From the NCBI RefSeq assembly GCF_003182275.1, contig NZ_QGTR01000002.1, forward strand, positions 786,237 through 850,236: a stretch of 64,000 bases of DNA. Reading direction: 5' to 3'. Below are positions 7,462 through 14,985 of the stretch, one piece after another (positions within the stretch are counted from its first letter, which is position 1; the number at the start of each line of letters is the position of its first letter). The notes under the pieces were generated by a model, which saw nothing but the letters and a program-made list of their open reading frames with translations, had not been told where the DNA came from and made no database searches. The DNA is from Hoeflea marina. Lineage in GTDB: Bacteria > Pseudomonadota > Alphaproteobacteria > Rhizobiales > Rhizobiaceae. The position numbers and the translations under genes were made by a program.

Positions 7462-8742
7462 TCAGGGCACGAAGCGTCGATCGACCGAGTCCGGTCGGCC
7501 GGGCAGGTCAAGCCGCATCGGCGACTTCTCCCGCCGGGCGACGATCCTGCCGCCGGCCACCACCAGAAGCCGCGTGGCGCGCAGCCGCAGCGCCTCCACC
7601 GGGCTGCCCGCATCGAGCACCACAAGGCTCGCTTTCTTGCCGGCCTCCAGCCCGTAATCGGCAAGGCCCATGATTGCGGCACTCTCGGTGGTCACCATGT
7701 CGAAGCAGCGCCGCATTTCGGCAGGGCTGGTCATCTGCGCCACATGCAGGCCCATGAAGGCGACATCGAGCATGTCGGCGGTGCCGAGCGGATACCAGGG
7801 GTCGAGCACGCAATCTTGGCCGAAGCCGACGCGGATTCCGTGCGAGAGCATCTCCGGCACCCGGGTCATGCCGCGGCGCTTCGGATAGGTGTCGTGCCGG
7901 CCCTGGATGGTGATGTTGATCAGCGGATTGGGAATGGCCGAAACCCCCGCCTCGGCGATCAGCGGCAGCAGCTTGGAGACATAGTAATTGTCCATCGAAT
8001 GCATCGAGGTCAGGTGCGAGCCCGCGACCCGGCCCTGCAGGCCGAGCCGCTGCGTCTCGTAGGCCAGCTGCTCGATGTGCCGCGACATCGGGTCGTCGGT
8101 CTCGTCGCAATGCATGTCCACCATCAGCCCGCGGTCCGCGGCGATCTCGCAGAGCTCGGTCACCGAGGCGCGGCCGTCTGCCATGGTGCGCTCGAAATGC
8201 GGAATGCCGCCGACCACGTCGACGCCCATGTCGAGCGCCCGCAGCGTGCAGTCGCGCGCCTGGGGCGACCGGTAGAGCCCGTCCTGAGGAAACGCCACCA
8301 GCTGCAGGTCGATATGGGGCGCCACCAGCCTGCGCACTTCCAGCAGCCCGCGCACGCCGATCATCGCCTTCTCGTCCGACGTGTCGACATGGCTGCGGAT
8401 GGCCAGCAAGCCCATCGACACCGCCCAGTCGCAGTAGGAAAGCGCCCGCTCGATCACCGCCTCCTCGGTGATGATCTGCTTGAGCTCGCCCCACAGGCCG
8501 ATGCCCTCGAGCAGCGTGCCCGACGCATTGATCCGCGGCTGGCCGTAGCTCAGCGTCGCATCCATGTGGAAATGCGGATCGACGAAGGGCGGCGAGACGA
8601 GCTGCCCGGAAATGTCGATCGTCTCGCCGGCTTCGCCATCGATGTGCGGGGCAATCGCGGCAATGCGGCCGCCGGAGATCGCGATGTCGGCGGTGCGGCC
8701 ATCGGGCAGCACACCGCCCTTGAGAAGGATGTCGAAGCTCAT
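7462..8742 (-). CDS. Cytosine-deaminase-like amidohydrolase (nucleobase deaminase)
   Basis: 426 residues, CodA-like across its whole length. Metal and catalytic residues of E. coli CodA can be placed: HxH at 57/59 (DPHFHMD), His211 and Glu214 (HCDE), His243 (GSHLTSMHS), Gln153 (AFPQDG), Asp310 and Trp316 (GQDCVLDPWYPLG). The exception is Cys311 at the position of CodA Asp314, which contacts the substrate base, so the base accepted may not be cytosine. Gene order supports nucleobase salvage: its ATG overlaps (ATGA, 8739-8742) the stop of a BMP-type nucleoside importer permease. Cytoplasmic; catalyses hydrolytic removal of ammonia from a pyrimidine or purine-like ring. Oxidised or other purines are alternatives. 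Confidence 0.8.
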   Translation of the reverse strand: MSFDILLKGGVLPDGRTADIAISGGRIAAIAPHIDGEAGETIDISGQLVSPPFVDPHFHMDATLSYGQPRINASGTLLEGIGLWGELKQIITEEAVIERALSYCDWAVSMGLLAIRSHVDTSDEKAMIGVRGLLEVRRLVAPHIDLQLVAFPQDGLYRSPQARDCTLRALDMGVDVVGGIPHFERTMADGRASVTELCEIAADRGLMVDMHCDETDDPMSRHIEQLAYETQRLGLQGRVAGSHLTSMHSMDNYYVSKLLPLIAEAGVSAIPNPLINITIQGRHDTYPKRRGMTRVPEMLSHGIRVGFGQDCVLDPWYPLGTADMLDVAFMGLHVAQMTSPAEMRRCFDMVTTESAAIMGLADYGLEAGKKASLVVLDAGSPVEALRLRATRLLVVAGGRIVARREKSPMRLDLPGRPDSVDRRFVP

Positions 8743-9680
8743 CGCTCGCCTTTCTGGTAGGGGATCATCAGCGCCTTCGGATAGGTCGCGCGCCGGGCGA
8801 CGATGACCAGCGCCGCGATCGACAGCACATAGGGCATCATCAGGAAAACCTGGTAGGGAATGGCGCCGCCGGTCAGTTGCTGCAGCCGCACCTGATAGGC
8901 GTCGAAGGCGGCGAACAGGATGGCGCCGAGCACCGCCTTGCCCGGCCGCCAGGAGCCGAACACCACGAGTGCTATGGCGATCCAGCCGCGTCCGTTGATC
9001 ATCTCGAAGAAGAACGAGTTGAACGCCGACATGGTCAAGAACGCACCGCCGATCGCCATCAGCGCCGAGCCCGCCATCACCGCGCCGACGCGGATGGCGG
9101 ACACCGAGATCCCCTGCGCCTCGACGGCGGACGGGTTTTCGCCCACCGCCCGCACCGCGATGCCCACCGGCGTGCGGTAGAGCACCCAGGCCACCAGCGC
9201 GACGGTGACATAGGCGAGATAGGTGAGCGGCGTCTGGTTGAACAGCGCCGGGCCGAGGATCGGGATCTCCGACAGGCCGGGCACCGCAAACGGCTGGAAC
9301 GGCTCGATCTTCGGCGGCGAGGTGACTTCCGGCAGCAGAATCCGGTAGGTGAAATAGGTGAGGCTCGAGGCGAGCAGCGTGATGCCGATGCCGGTCACAT
9401 GCTGAGACAGGCCGAGCGGCACGGTGAGAAAGCCGTGCAGCAGCCCCAGCATGGCCCCGACGAGGGCCGCCACCATGACTCCCGTCCACAGGTCGCCGCC
9501 GGAATAGACCGTGAACCAGCCGGCGAACGCGCCCGCCGTCATGATGCCCTCGATGCCGAGATTGAGCACGCCGGCGCGCTCGCAGATGAGCTCGCCCATG
9601 GTGGCGAAAATGAGCGGCGAGGCGATCCGGATCGCGGCGACCCAGAAGCTGGCGGTCAGCAGGATGTCGAAGGCCTCCAT
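8739..9680 (-). CDS. Nucleoside-type ABC transporter permease (NupQ/YufQ-like)
   Basis: 313 residues with about eight membrane segments. ICERAGVLNLGIEGIM (residues ~31-46) is the signature of the BMP-associated permease family, and VRAVGENPSAVEAQGI is the cytoplasmic coupling loop to the ATPase. The start at 9680 is picked because it begins MEAFDILL directly at the first hydrophobic region; longer starts run into repeat DNA. It forms the importer with the permease at 10195-11247, the ATPase at 11237-12787 and the binding protein at 12787-13815. A ~510-base repeat-filled gap separates it from the other permease gene although both belong to one complex. Confidence 0.85.
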   Translation of the reverse strand: MEAFDILLTASFWVAAIRIASPLIFATMGELICERAGVLNLGIEGIMTAGAFAGWFTVYSGGDLWTGVMVAALVGAMLGLLHGFLTVPLGLSQHVTGIGITLLASSLTYFTYRILLPEVTSPPKIEPFQPFAVPGLSEIPILGPALFNQTPLTYLAYVTVALVAWVLYRTPVGIAVRAVGENPSAVEAQGISVSAIRVGAVMAGSALMAIGGAFLTMSAFNSFFFEMINGRGWIAIALVVFGSWRPGKAVLGAILFAAFDAYQVRLQQLTGGAIPYQVFLMMPYVLSIAALVIVARRATYPKALMIPYQKGER

Positions 9681-9720
9681 CAGCGGATGCCTCCGGTGTC
9701 GGCGACAGGCATTTCCGCCA

Positions 9721-9780
9721 TTGACCGCTGTGGTGCCGGCGGCATTACCCCCCTCTGTCGGCTTCGCCGACATCTCCCCC
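9721..9780. repeat. 60-bp intergenic direct repeat, copy 1
   Basis: This segment recurs at 10066-10125 with one mismatch in 60 (G/A at the seventh base). It starts TTGACCGCTG and ends in the palindromic TGTCGGCTTCGCCGACA followed by a C run. It starts 40 bases before the permease start codon, inside the operon. It looks like one of the mosaic palindromic intergenic elements of Rhizobiales. Confidence 0.8.
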
Positions 9781-10065
9781 ACAGGGGGGGAGAGTGGGTG
9801 CCCGCATTGGCTGCGCAACGCAGAGCAACCCCACCCCCGGCTGCGCCGGACCCTCCCCTGGCAGGGGAGGGAAAACCATCGTGCCAGCGGCGACCTTCTC
9901 GGCCACCACTCCGGGAGATGGCAGCAGCATGGATCGAGCTGACAGGAACACGGTGCCCAAGGCGGGTTTTCCTCCCCCTTCGAGGGGGAGGTGGCTCGGC
10001 TCGTCCGGGCCGGAGGGGGTGTGCTTCAGGAGGGGAGGGGATTTCTGCGCCGGGAATTTTCAAAA
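9781..10065. repeat. Cluster of short palindromic intergenic elements
   Basis: Between the two 60-bp copies lie two further perfect palindromes, CCCTCCCCTGG/CAGGGGAGGG near 9852-9871 and CCTCCCCCTTCGAGGGGGAGG near 9971-9991, linked by GC-rich sequence without a coding frame. The same style of CCCCCT/AGGGGG palindrome is seen again at 21660-21840. I see no transposase or terminal inverted repeats. Confidence 0.6.
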
Positions 10066-10164
10066 TTGACCACTGTGGTGCCGGCGGCATTACCCCCCTC
10101 TGTCGGCTTCGCCGACATCTCCCCCCTTGCGGGGGAGATGTCACCGCAGGTGACAGAGGGGGGT
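10066..10164. repeat. 60-bp intergenic repeat copy 2 with a branched palindrome
   Basis: Bases 10066-10125 are copy 2 of the 60-bp repeat. From 10092 the element is complete: a perfect 13-bp outer stem (10092-10104 with 10152-10164) encloses three further hairpins (GGC/GCC around 10105-10113, 10116-10125 with 10131-10140, and 10141-10145 with 10149-10153). A transcript would fold into a cloverleaf-like multi-branch structure. Copy 1 lacks the closing arm. Confidence 0.75.
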
Positions 10165-10194
10165 GAGTTCCCGAAAGTCCATGCTTCCCGATCA

Positions 10195-11247
10195 TCATCG
10201 CCTCCACCTGATCCGGTAGCGCATCAGCATCATCGCGGTGACCATGGTCAGAAGCGCGGTGGCGACCATCACCTGGGCGATGTAGCTCGGCACATTGGCG
10301 CTGCGGCTCATGGCGTCGGCGCCGACGAAGATGCCGGCGACGAAGATCGCCGCGACCACGACGCCGAGCGGGTTGAGCATGGCGAGCATCGCCACGACGA
10401 TGCCGGTGTAGCCATAGCCCGGAGACAGATCGAGCGTCAGGTTGCCCTTCAGCCCCGCTACCTCGGAGAAGCCGGCGAGCGCCGCCAGCCCGCCCGAGAT
10501 CAGCGCGGTCTTGACGAGCACCATGTTGACCGGGATGCCGGCGAAGCGCGCGGCTTCCGCATTGTGGCCGACGGCGCGCATCTCGTAGCCGAGCACGGTC
10601 TTCTTGATGATCACCCAGACGATCCCGGCCGAGACCAGAGCCAGCACGAAGCCGTAGTGCAGCCGTTTTCCCTTGATCAGCCGCGGCAGCTGCGCCTCGG
10701 CGATGACCCGCTTCGACTGCGGCCAGCCCATGCCGGTGGGGTCCTTCAGCGGGCCTTCGAGCAGCATCGAGACGAACAGGATGATGATGAAGTTGAGGAG
10801 GAGCGTGGTGACCACCTCGTCGACGCCTAAGCGGGTCTTGAGCACGGCAGGGCCGAGGAGCAGCAGCGCGCCCGCAAGCATCGCCGCCATCATGATCAGC
10901 GGGATCAGCCCCGCCGACGGCATCTGGATGGCCCCGGTGCCAAGCACCACCGTCATCACCGCGCCGATATAAAGCTGCGCCTCGGCACCGATGTTCCACA
11001 GCCGCGCCCGGAAGGCCACGGCAACCGCAAGGCCGGTGAAGATCAGCGGCGTCGCCCGCGTCAGCGTTTCGAGCAGCGCGAACTGGCTCCCCGCCGCTCC
11101 CCTGGCCACCAGATAGAACACGGTGAAGGGCGAGGCGCCGGCGATGAGCACCAGGAGCGAGGTGAAGACCAGCGTGGCGGCGATGGCTGCCGCACCCCAG
11201 GCCAGATTGACGCCGAGCGACGTGGCGGCTCTCGGTTCAAGCCGCAT
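10195..11247 (-). CDS. Nucleoside-type ABC transporter permease (NupP/YufP-like)
   Basis: 350 residues with about nine membrane segments. FTGLAVAVAFRARLWNIGAEAQ is family signature sequence, and YEMRAVGHNAEAARFAG is the coupling loop. I choose the ATG at 11247 (MRLEPRAATS) because GGGAG lies upstream at a suitable distance and it overlaps the ATPase gene by 11 bases; an in-frame ATG at 11265 is the alternative. It pairs with the permease at 8739-9680 to form the membrane channel of a nucleoside or nucleobase importer. The 30 bases after its stop lead into the repeat cluster. Confidence 0.85.
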   Translation of the reverse strand: MRLEPRAATSLGVNLAWGAAAIAATLVFTSLLVLIAGASPFTVFYLVARGAAGSQFALLETLTRATPLIFTGLAVAVAFRARLWNIGAEAQLYIGAVMTVVLGTGAIQMPSAGLIPLIMMAAMLAGALLLLGPAVLKTRLGVDEVVTTLLLNFIIILFVSMLLEGPLKDPTGMGWPQSKRVIAEAQLPRLIKGKRLHYGFVLALVSAGIVWVIIKKTVLGYEMRAVGHNAEAARFAGIPVNMVLVKTALISGGLAALAGFSEVAGLKGNLTLDLSPGYGYTGIVVAMLAMLNPLGVVVAAIFVAGIFVGADAMSRSANVPSYIAQVMVATALLTMVTAMMLMRYRIRWRR

Positions 11248-12787
11248 CTGCGTCTCCCGCGGCAAGCCCGTGGCCCGCCATCAGCTGGCCGAGCTGCATG
11301 ACGCTGCGCTCGCCTCGCGCCGACGCCGTCGACAGCCGTCCGCGCGACATCACAACGACGCGGTCGGACAGCACCTGGATCTCGTCAAGGTCCTCGGAGA
11401 TGAGCAGGATCGCAGCCCCCCGGTCGCGGGCCTCGACGAGCCGCGCATGCACATAGGCCACCGCGCCGACATCGAGCCCGCGCGTCGGCTGGCTGGCGAG
11501 AATGACGTCCGGGTCACCGTCGAGCGCCCGGCCGAGAATGAGCTTCTGCATGTTGCCGCCCGACAAGAGCCGCACGCGGGCGGCGGGCGAGGGGCATTTG
11601 ACGTCGTAGGCCTTGATGATGGAGGCGGCAAAGCGCGTCGCCGCCGCCCAGTCGAGCAGGCCGAAGCGGGAGAAGCGCCGGCTGCGATAGGCCTCTGAAA
11701 TCACGTTTTCGGCGACACTCATGTCGCCGATCATGCCGGTTGCATGCCGGTCTTCGGGAATGCGGCCGATGCGGTTTTCGAGCGCCGTGCGCGGCGACCA
11801 GCCCGAGACCCGCCGGCCGCCCACCTGTATGCCGCCGCCGGTCATCTGCAGGGTGCCCGCGATCAGCGCGGCAAGCGCCGCCTGTCCGTTGCCGGAGATG
11901 CCCGCCAGCCCGGTGATCTCGCCGCCGCGAAGCTGCAGCGAGACGCCGTCGAGGCCCTGTCCGCCCATGGCCGGTGTGGACACGGAGCTGAGTTCGAACA
12001 GCACCGCGCCGGGCCGGCTGGGCGCGACGCCCAGCGTCGGCAGTTCGCCGCCGACCATCAGTTCCGCCAGCTCATGCGCGCTGGTCTCCCCGATCGGCCG
12101 CTCGCCGGCGACGCGGCCGCCGCGCAGCACGACCACCCGGTCGCTCACCGCCATCACCTCGTTGAGCTTGTGGGAGATGAAGATCACGGAGAGTCCGGCG
12201 CCGACCAGCTTCTTGAGCGTGGCAAACAGCGCTGCGGTCTCCATCGGGGTCAGCACGGCGGTGGGTTCGTCGAGGATCAGGATCCGGGCGTCGCGATAGA
12301 GCGCCTTGAGGATTTCCACCCGTTGCCGTTCGCCCACCGAGAGGTCCGAGACCAGTCGGTCGGGATCGACCGTGAGGCCGTAGTCGGCGGCAAGTGCGGT
12401 GATGCGGGCGCGCGCCGCGTTCCGGTCGTAGCCGGGCCGCCACAGCGGCACGGTGCCGAGCACGATGTTCTCGACCACGCTCATCTGGTCGGCGAGCGTG
12501 AAATGCTGGTGCACCATGCCGATGCCGGCGGTGAGCGCGGCATGCGGATCGCCCGCGGCAAGCGGCTTTCCGAAGACCTCGATCGTGCCCTCGTCGGCGG
12601 TGTAGTGGCCGAACAGGATGTTCATCAGCGTGGTCTTGCCGGCGCCGTTCTCGCCCAGCAGCGCCACGACTTCGCTCTTCGCCAGCGACAGCGAGATCGC
12701 GTCGTTGGCGGTCAGCGTCCCGAAGCGCTTGGTGATGCCGGCGAGGCGGAGAACGGTCCCCGCCTGCCGGTGGCTGCCTGCGTCCAT
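11237..12787 (-). CDS. ABC transporter ATPase with two nucleotide-binding domains (nucleoside importer)
   Basis: 516 residues, the doubled ATPase typical of BMP/ribose-type importers. Domain 1 has Walker A GENGAGKTT (~48-56), the signature SVGERQRVEI and Walker B ILILDEPTAVLTP. Domain 2 has a degenerate Walker A (GISGNGQAAL), the signature LSGGNMQKLILGRAL and ASQPTRGLDVGA. That asymmetry is normal for the family. The ATG (12787-12785) shares one base with the stop of the binding-protein gene (TGATG), so translation is coupled. It energises uptake through the two permeases downstream. Cytoplasmic, membrane-associated. Confidence 0.9.
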   Translation of the reverse strand: MDAGSHRQAGTVLRLAGITKRFGTLTANDAISLSLAKSEVVALLGENGAGKTTLMNILFGHYTADEGTIEVFGKPLAAGDPHAALTAGIGMVHQHFTLADQMSVVENIVLGTVPLWRPGYDRNAARARITALAADYGLTVDPDRLVSDLSVGERQRVEILKALYRDARILILDEPTAVLTPMETAALFATLKKLVGAGLSVIFISHKLNEVMAVSDRVVVLRGGRVAGERPIGETSAHELAELMVGGELPTLGVAPSRPGAVLFELSSVSTPAMGGQGLDGVSLQLRGGEITGLAGISGNGQAALAALIAGTLQMTGGGIQVGGRRVSGWSPRTALENRIGRIPEDRHATGMIGDMSVAENVISEAYRSRRFSRFGLLDWAAATRFAASIIKAYDVKCPSPAARVRLLSGGNMQKLILGRALDGDPDVILASQPTRGLDVGAVAYVHARLVEARDRGAAILLISEDLDEIQVLSDRVVVMSRGRLSTASARGERSVMQLGQLMAGHGLAAGDADAA

Positions 12788-13815
12788 CAGCTGGACTTGG
12801 GCTCTTCGTCGTTGATCTCGACCTCGAAGCTGCCGTCCTTGATCGCGGCTTCCTTCTCGGCGACCAGCTTCATGGCCTCCTCGGGGACCTTGCCCTCGAA
12901 CGTGCCCAAAGGCGCCAGCGACGCGCCGCCCTCCTTCATGAAGGAGAACTTGCCGTAGTCGGCCGCCTTGAAGGTCTTGGCCTTGACCATTTCGATGGCG
13001 TGTTCGAGCGTCGGCTCGAAATGCCACAGCGCCGAGGCCACGACGGTGTCCGGATAGTCGGCCTGGGTGTCGATGACGTTGCCGATGGCGAGGATACCCT
13101 TTTCCTTGGCCGCATCCGAGACGCCGAAGCGTTCGGCATAGAGCACGTCGGCGCCGGCATCGATCTGGGCGAAGGCGGTTTCCTTGGCCTTGGGCGGGTC
13201 GAACCAGGAGCCGATGAAGGCGACCTGGAACTTGATCTCGGGATTGCTCTCCCTGGCGCCGGCCATGAAGGCATGCATCAGCCGGTTGACCTCCGGGATC
13301 GGGAAGCCGCCGACCATGCCGATATTGTTGCTCTTGGTCATGGCGCCGGCGATGATGCCCGACAGATAGGACGCGTCCTGGATGTAATTGTCGAAGACGG
13401 CGAAGTTCGGCAGCTCGTCCTTGGGCGCAAAGCTCGAGCCCATCAGATAGGCGGTTTCGGGATAGTCGGCCGCCACCTGTCGCGCGGCGTCCTCGACACC
13501 GAAGACCTCGCCGATGATGAGGTCGTGGCCGGCCTCGGAATATTCCCGCATCACCCGCTCATAGTCGGTGTTGGAGGTGTTTTCCGAATAGACGTATTCG
13601 ATGTCGCCGCGTTCGACGGCGGCGTTTGCGGCCTTGTGGATGCGACTGACCCACTGCTGCTCCACCGGCACGGTGTAGATGGCGGCAACCTTCAGCTTTG
13701 CGCCCTGGGCGCGCACGGAGGTGAGAAAGCCGGGAAGCGCGAGCAGCGCCGCGCCGGCCGCCGCGCCCTTGAGGATCTGGCGGCGCTGGAAAAGGGTAGT
13801 GATGAAATCTGACAT
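12787..13815 (-). CDS. BMP-family ABC transporter substrate-binding protein
   Basis: 342 residues, first gene of the importer/deaminase operon. The N-terminus FQRRQILKGAAAGAALLALP has a twin-arginine pattern, so Tat export is likely, with cleavage near VRAQG. The mature part matches the BMP/Med family (purine nucleoside and nucleobase receptors): AAIYTVPVEQQWVSRIHKA, then NTDYERVMREY, GSSFAPKDELPNFAVFDNY and GMVGGFPIPEVNRLM. The start at 13815 has AGGGA upstream. Together with the two permeases, the ATPase and the deaminase it suggests import of a nucleobase or nucleoside followed by deamination. The exact ligand is not visible. Confidence 0.87.
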   Translation of the reverse strand: MSDFITTLFQRRQILKGAAAGAALLALPGFLTSVRAQGAKLKVAAIYTVPVEQQWVSRIHKAANAAVERGDIEYVYSENTSNTDYERVMREYSEAGHDLIIGEVFGVEDAARQVAADYPETAYLMGSSFAPKDELPNFAVFDNYIQDASYLSGIIAGAMTKSNNIGMVGGFPIPEVNRLMHAFMAGARESNPEIKFQVAFIGSWFDPPKAKETAFAQIDAGADVLYAERFGVSDAAKEKGILAIGNVIDTQADYPDTVVASALWHFEPTLEHAIEMVKAKTFKAADYGKFSFMKEGGASLAPLGTFEGKVPEEAMKLVAEKEAAIKDGSFEVEINDEEPKSS

Positions 13816-14095
13816 GGCTGATCGTCCCTGTTGCGGAGAGAGTGTGGCTGTACCCGGCTTGTTTTTTGACCAAAAGATAAAACGCAAGATCGCCCTTGGC
13901 AACAGCGCTCCTCGATGTTCTGCACAATGTTGAGGCGAATTCGCATCTTGCCTCTCGGCTGGGCGGCCCCGGCCCGCGCCATGGTGAGCGGCCGGGCTCC
14001 GGGGCGCCGGTTGCTTGACGCTGCGTCGGCGGTTTTCCCGTCTTTCGCGCCAGCGGAGACTTGCCAGGAGAATGGCTTTGCGCCAGTGTCGCCCC

Positions 14096-14234
14096 GTTCT
14101 CAGGGCGGGGTGCAACTCCCCACCGGCGGTATGCTGCGCAAGCGGCGAGCCCGCGAGCGCCCTTCCTTCGGGCAGGGGTCAGCAGACCAGGTGCGATGCC
14201 TGGGCCGACGGTCACAGTCCGGATGAGAGAGAAC
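14096..14234 (+). promoter_or_regulatory. FMN riboswitch (RFN element)
   Basis: The conserved RFN blocks are all present in order: closing stem GTTCTC (14096-14101) with GAGAAC (14229-14234), CAGGGCGGGGTGCAA, CCCCACCGGCGGTA, GCCCGCGAGCG, GGTCAGCAGACC, GGTGCGATGCC and GCCGACGGTCACAGTCCGGATG. It lies 84 bases before ribH2. No T-tract terminator follows; a short stem (CGCC/GGCG near 14250-14265) lies between the aptamer and the AAAGGAG ribosome site, so control of translation is more likely than attenuation. Confidence 0.96.
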
Positions 14235-14318
14235 GCGCCGAAACGGACGCCAGCGATGGCGGACGCGCCGGCTCGTGATCGCCTTGGGTGACGTGTCTGT
14301 TGCTGAAAGGAGATCCAA

Positions 14319-14753
14319 ATGACACACACCCGCTATGCATTCATCAAGGCCAACTGGCACGCCGAGATCGTCGATCAGGCGCTCGCCGGCTTTTGCGAAC
14401 TCATTCCCGCCTCCCAGGTCGATGTCTTCGACGTGCCGGGCGCCTTCGAGATGCCGCTGCTTGCCCGTGACCTCGCGCAATCGGGCCGTTATGGCGCTGT
14501 TGCCGCGGCAGCTTTCGTCGTTGATGGTGGAATTTACCGCCACGATTTCGTGGCCCAGGCGGTGGTCGACGGGCTGATGCGCGCCGGCATGGATTCGGGC
14601 ATTCCGGTGCTCTCGGTGTCGCTGACCCCGCACCATTACCAGGAGACAGATCACCACAGGGCGATCTACAAGGCGCATTTCGTCGAGAAGGGCCGCGAGG
14701 CCGCCCGTGCGGCCCTCATGATCGGCAGGACCCGCGCCGCACTCGCCGCCTGA
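14319..14753 (+). CDS. ribH2: 6,7-dimethyl-8-ribityllumazine synthase, type II (RibH2)
   Basis: 144 residues. It condenses 5-amino-6-ribitylamino-uracil with 3,4-dihydroxy-2-butanone phosphate, the penultimate riboflavin step. The sequence follows Brucella/Mesorhizobium RibH2 rather than RibH1: FIKANWHAEIVDQAL (9-23), VFDVPGAFEMPL (44-55), AFVVDGGIYRHDFVA and SVSLTPHHYQE with the catalytic His pair. RibH2-type enzymes form decamers and in this order are commonly the FMN-riboswitch-controlled isozyme. The ribosome site AAAGGAG is 6 bases before the ATG. It stands alone, not in a rib operon, consistent with a flavin-repressed accessory copy. Confidence 0.95.
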   Translation: MTHTRYAFIKANWHAEIVDQALAGFCELIPASQVDVFDVPGAFEMPLLARDLAQSGRYGAVAAAAFVVDGGIYRHDFVAQAVVDGLMRAGMDSGIPVLSVSLTPHHYQETDHHRAIYKAHFVEKGREAARAALMIGRTRAALAA

Positions 14754-14772
14754 CGCCACCCCCCCGATCAAT

Positions 14773-14799
14773 CCGGACGGCGTCCGCAGCGCCGTCCGG
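14773..14799 (+). terminator. Stem-loop after ribH2
   Basis: A perfect 10-bp stem (14773-14782 with 14790-14799) with a 7-base loop lies 20 bases after the ribH2 stop. It is not followed by a T tract, so termination may be inefficient or Rho-assisted. Confidence 0.5.
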
Positions 14800-14877
14800 G
14801 CCCGCTCCGCAATTCCTGCGCGATGGCACCTGGCCTTGCAATCGCATTTGGCTTTTTTATTCCATGCAACTTCGCAC

Positions 14878-14906
14878 ATGACATTTTTATGACGGATTTG
14901 TGACAG
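14878..14906 (-). promoter_or_regulatory. Candidate Pho box (three 7-mers spaced by 4 bases)
   Basis: Read on the minus strand: CTGTCAC-AAAT-CCGTCAT, then AAAA-ATGTCAT (14906 down to 14878). The first two half-sites match the PhoB consensus CTGTCAT-N4-CTGTCAC closely, and a third 7-mer continues the 11-bp period. It lies 80 bases upstream of the AfuA-type gene. The orientation is opposite to that gene, which is unusual for a Pho box, so the call is tentative. Confidence 0.5.
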
Positions 14907-14985
14907 TCGCGATTGCATTCCTTTCAAAAACGCAGCAGTCTTGCGAATGCCTGGGAGATCAGGACTGTTTTTGGGAGGAAACATC

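Noticed and set aside
9721-10164. CRISPR array
   Set aside because: Only two copies of the 60-bp unit exist, the spacer is 285 bases, no cas genes are near, and the units are palindromic intergenic elements.
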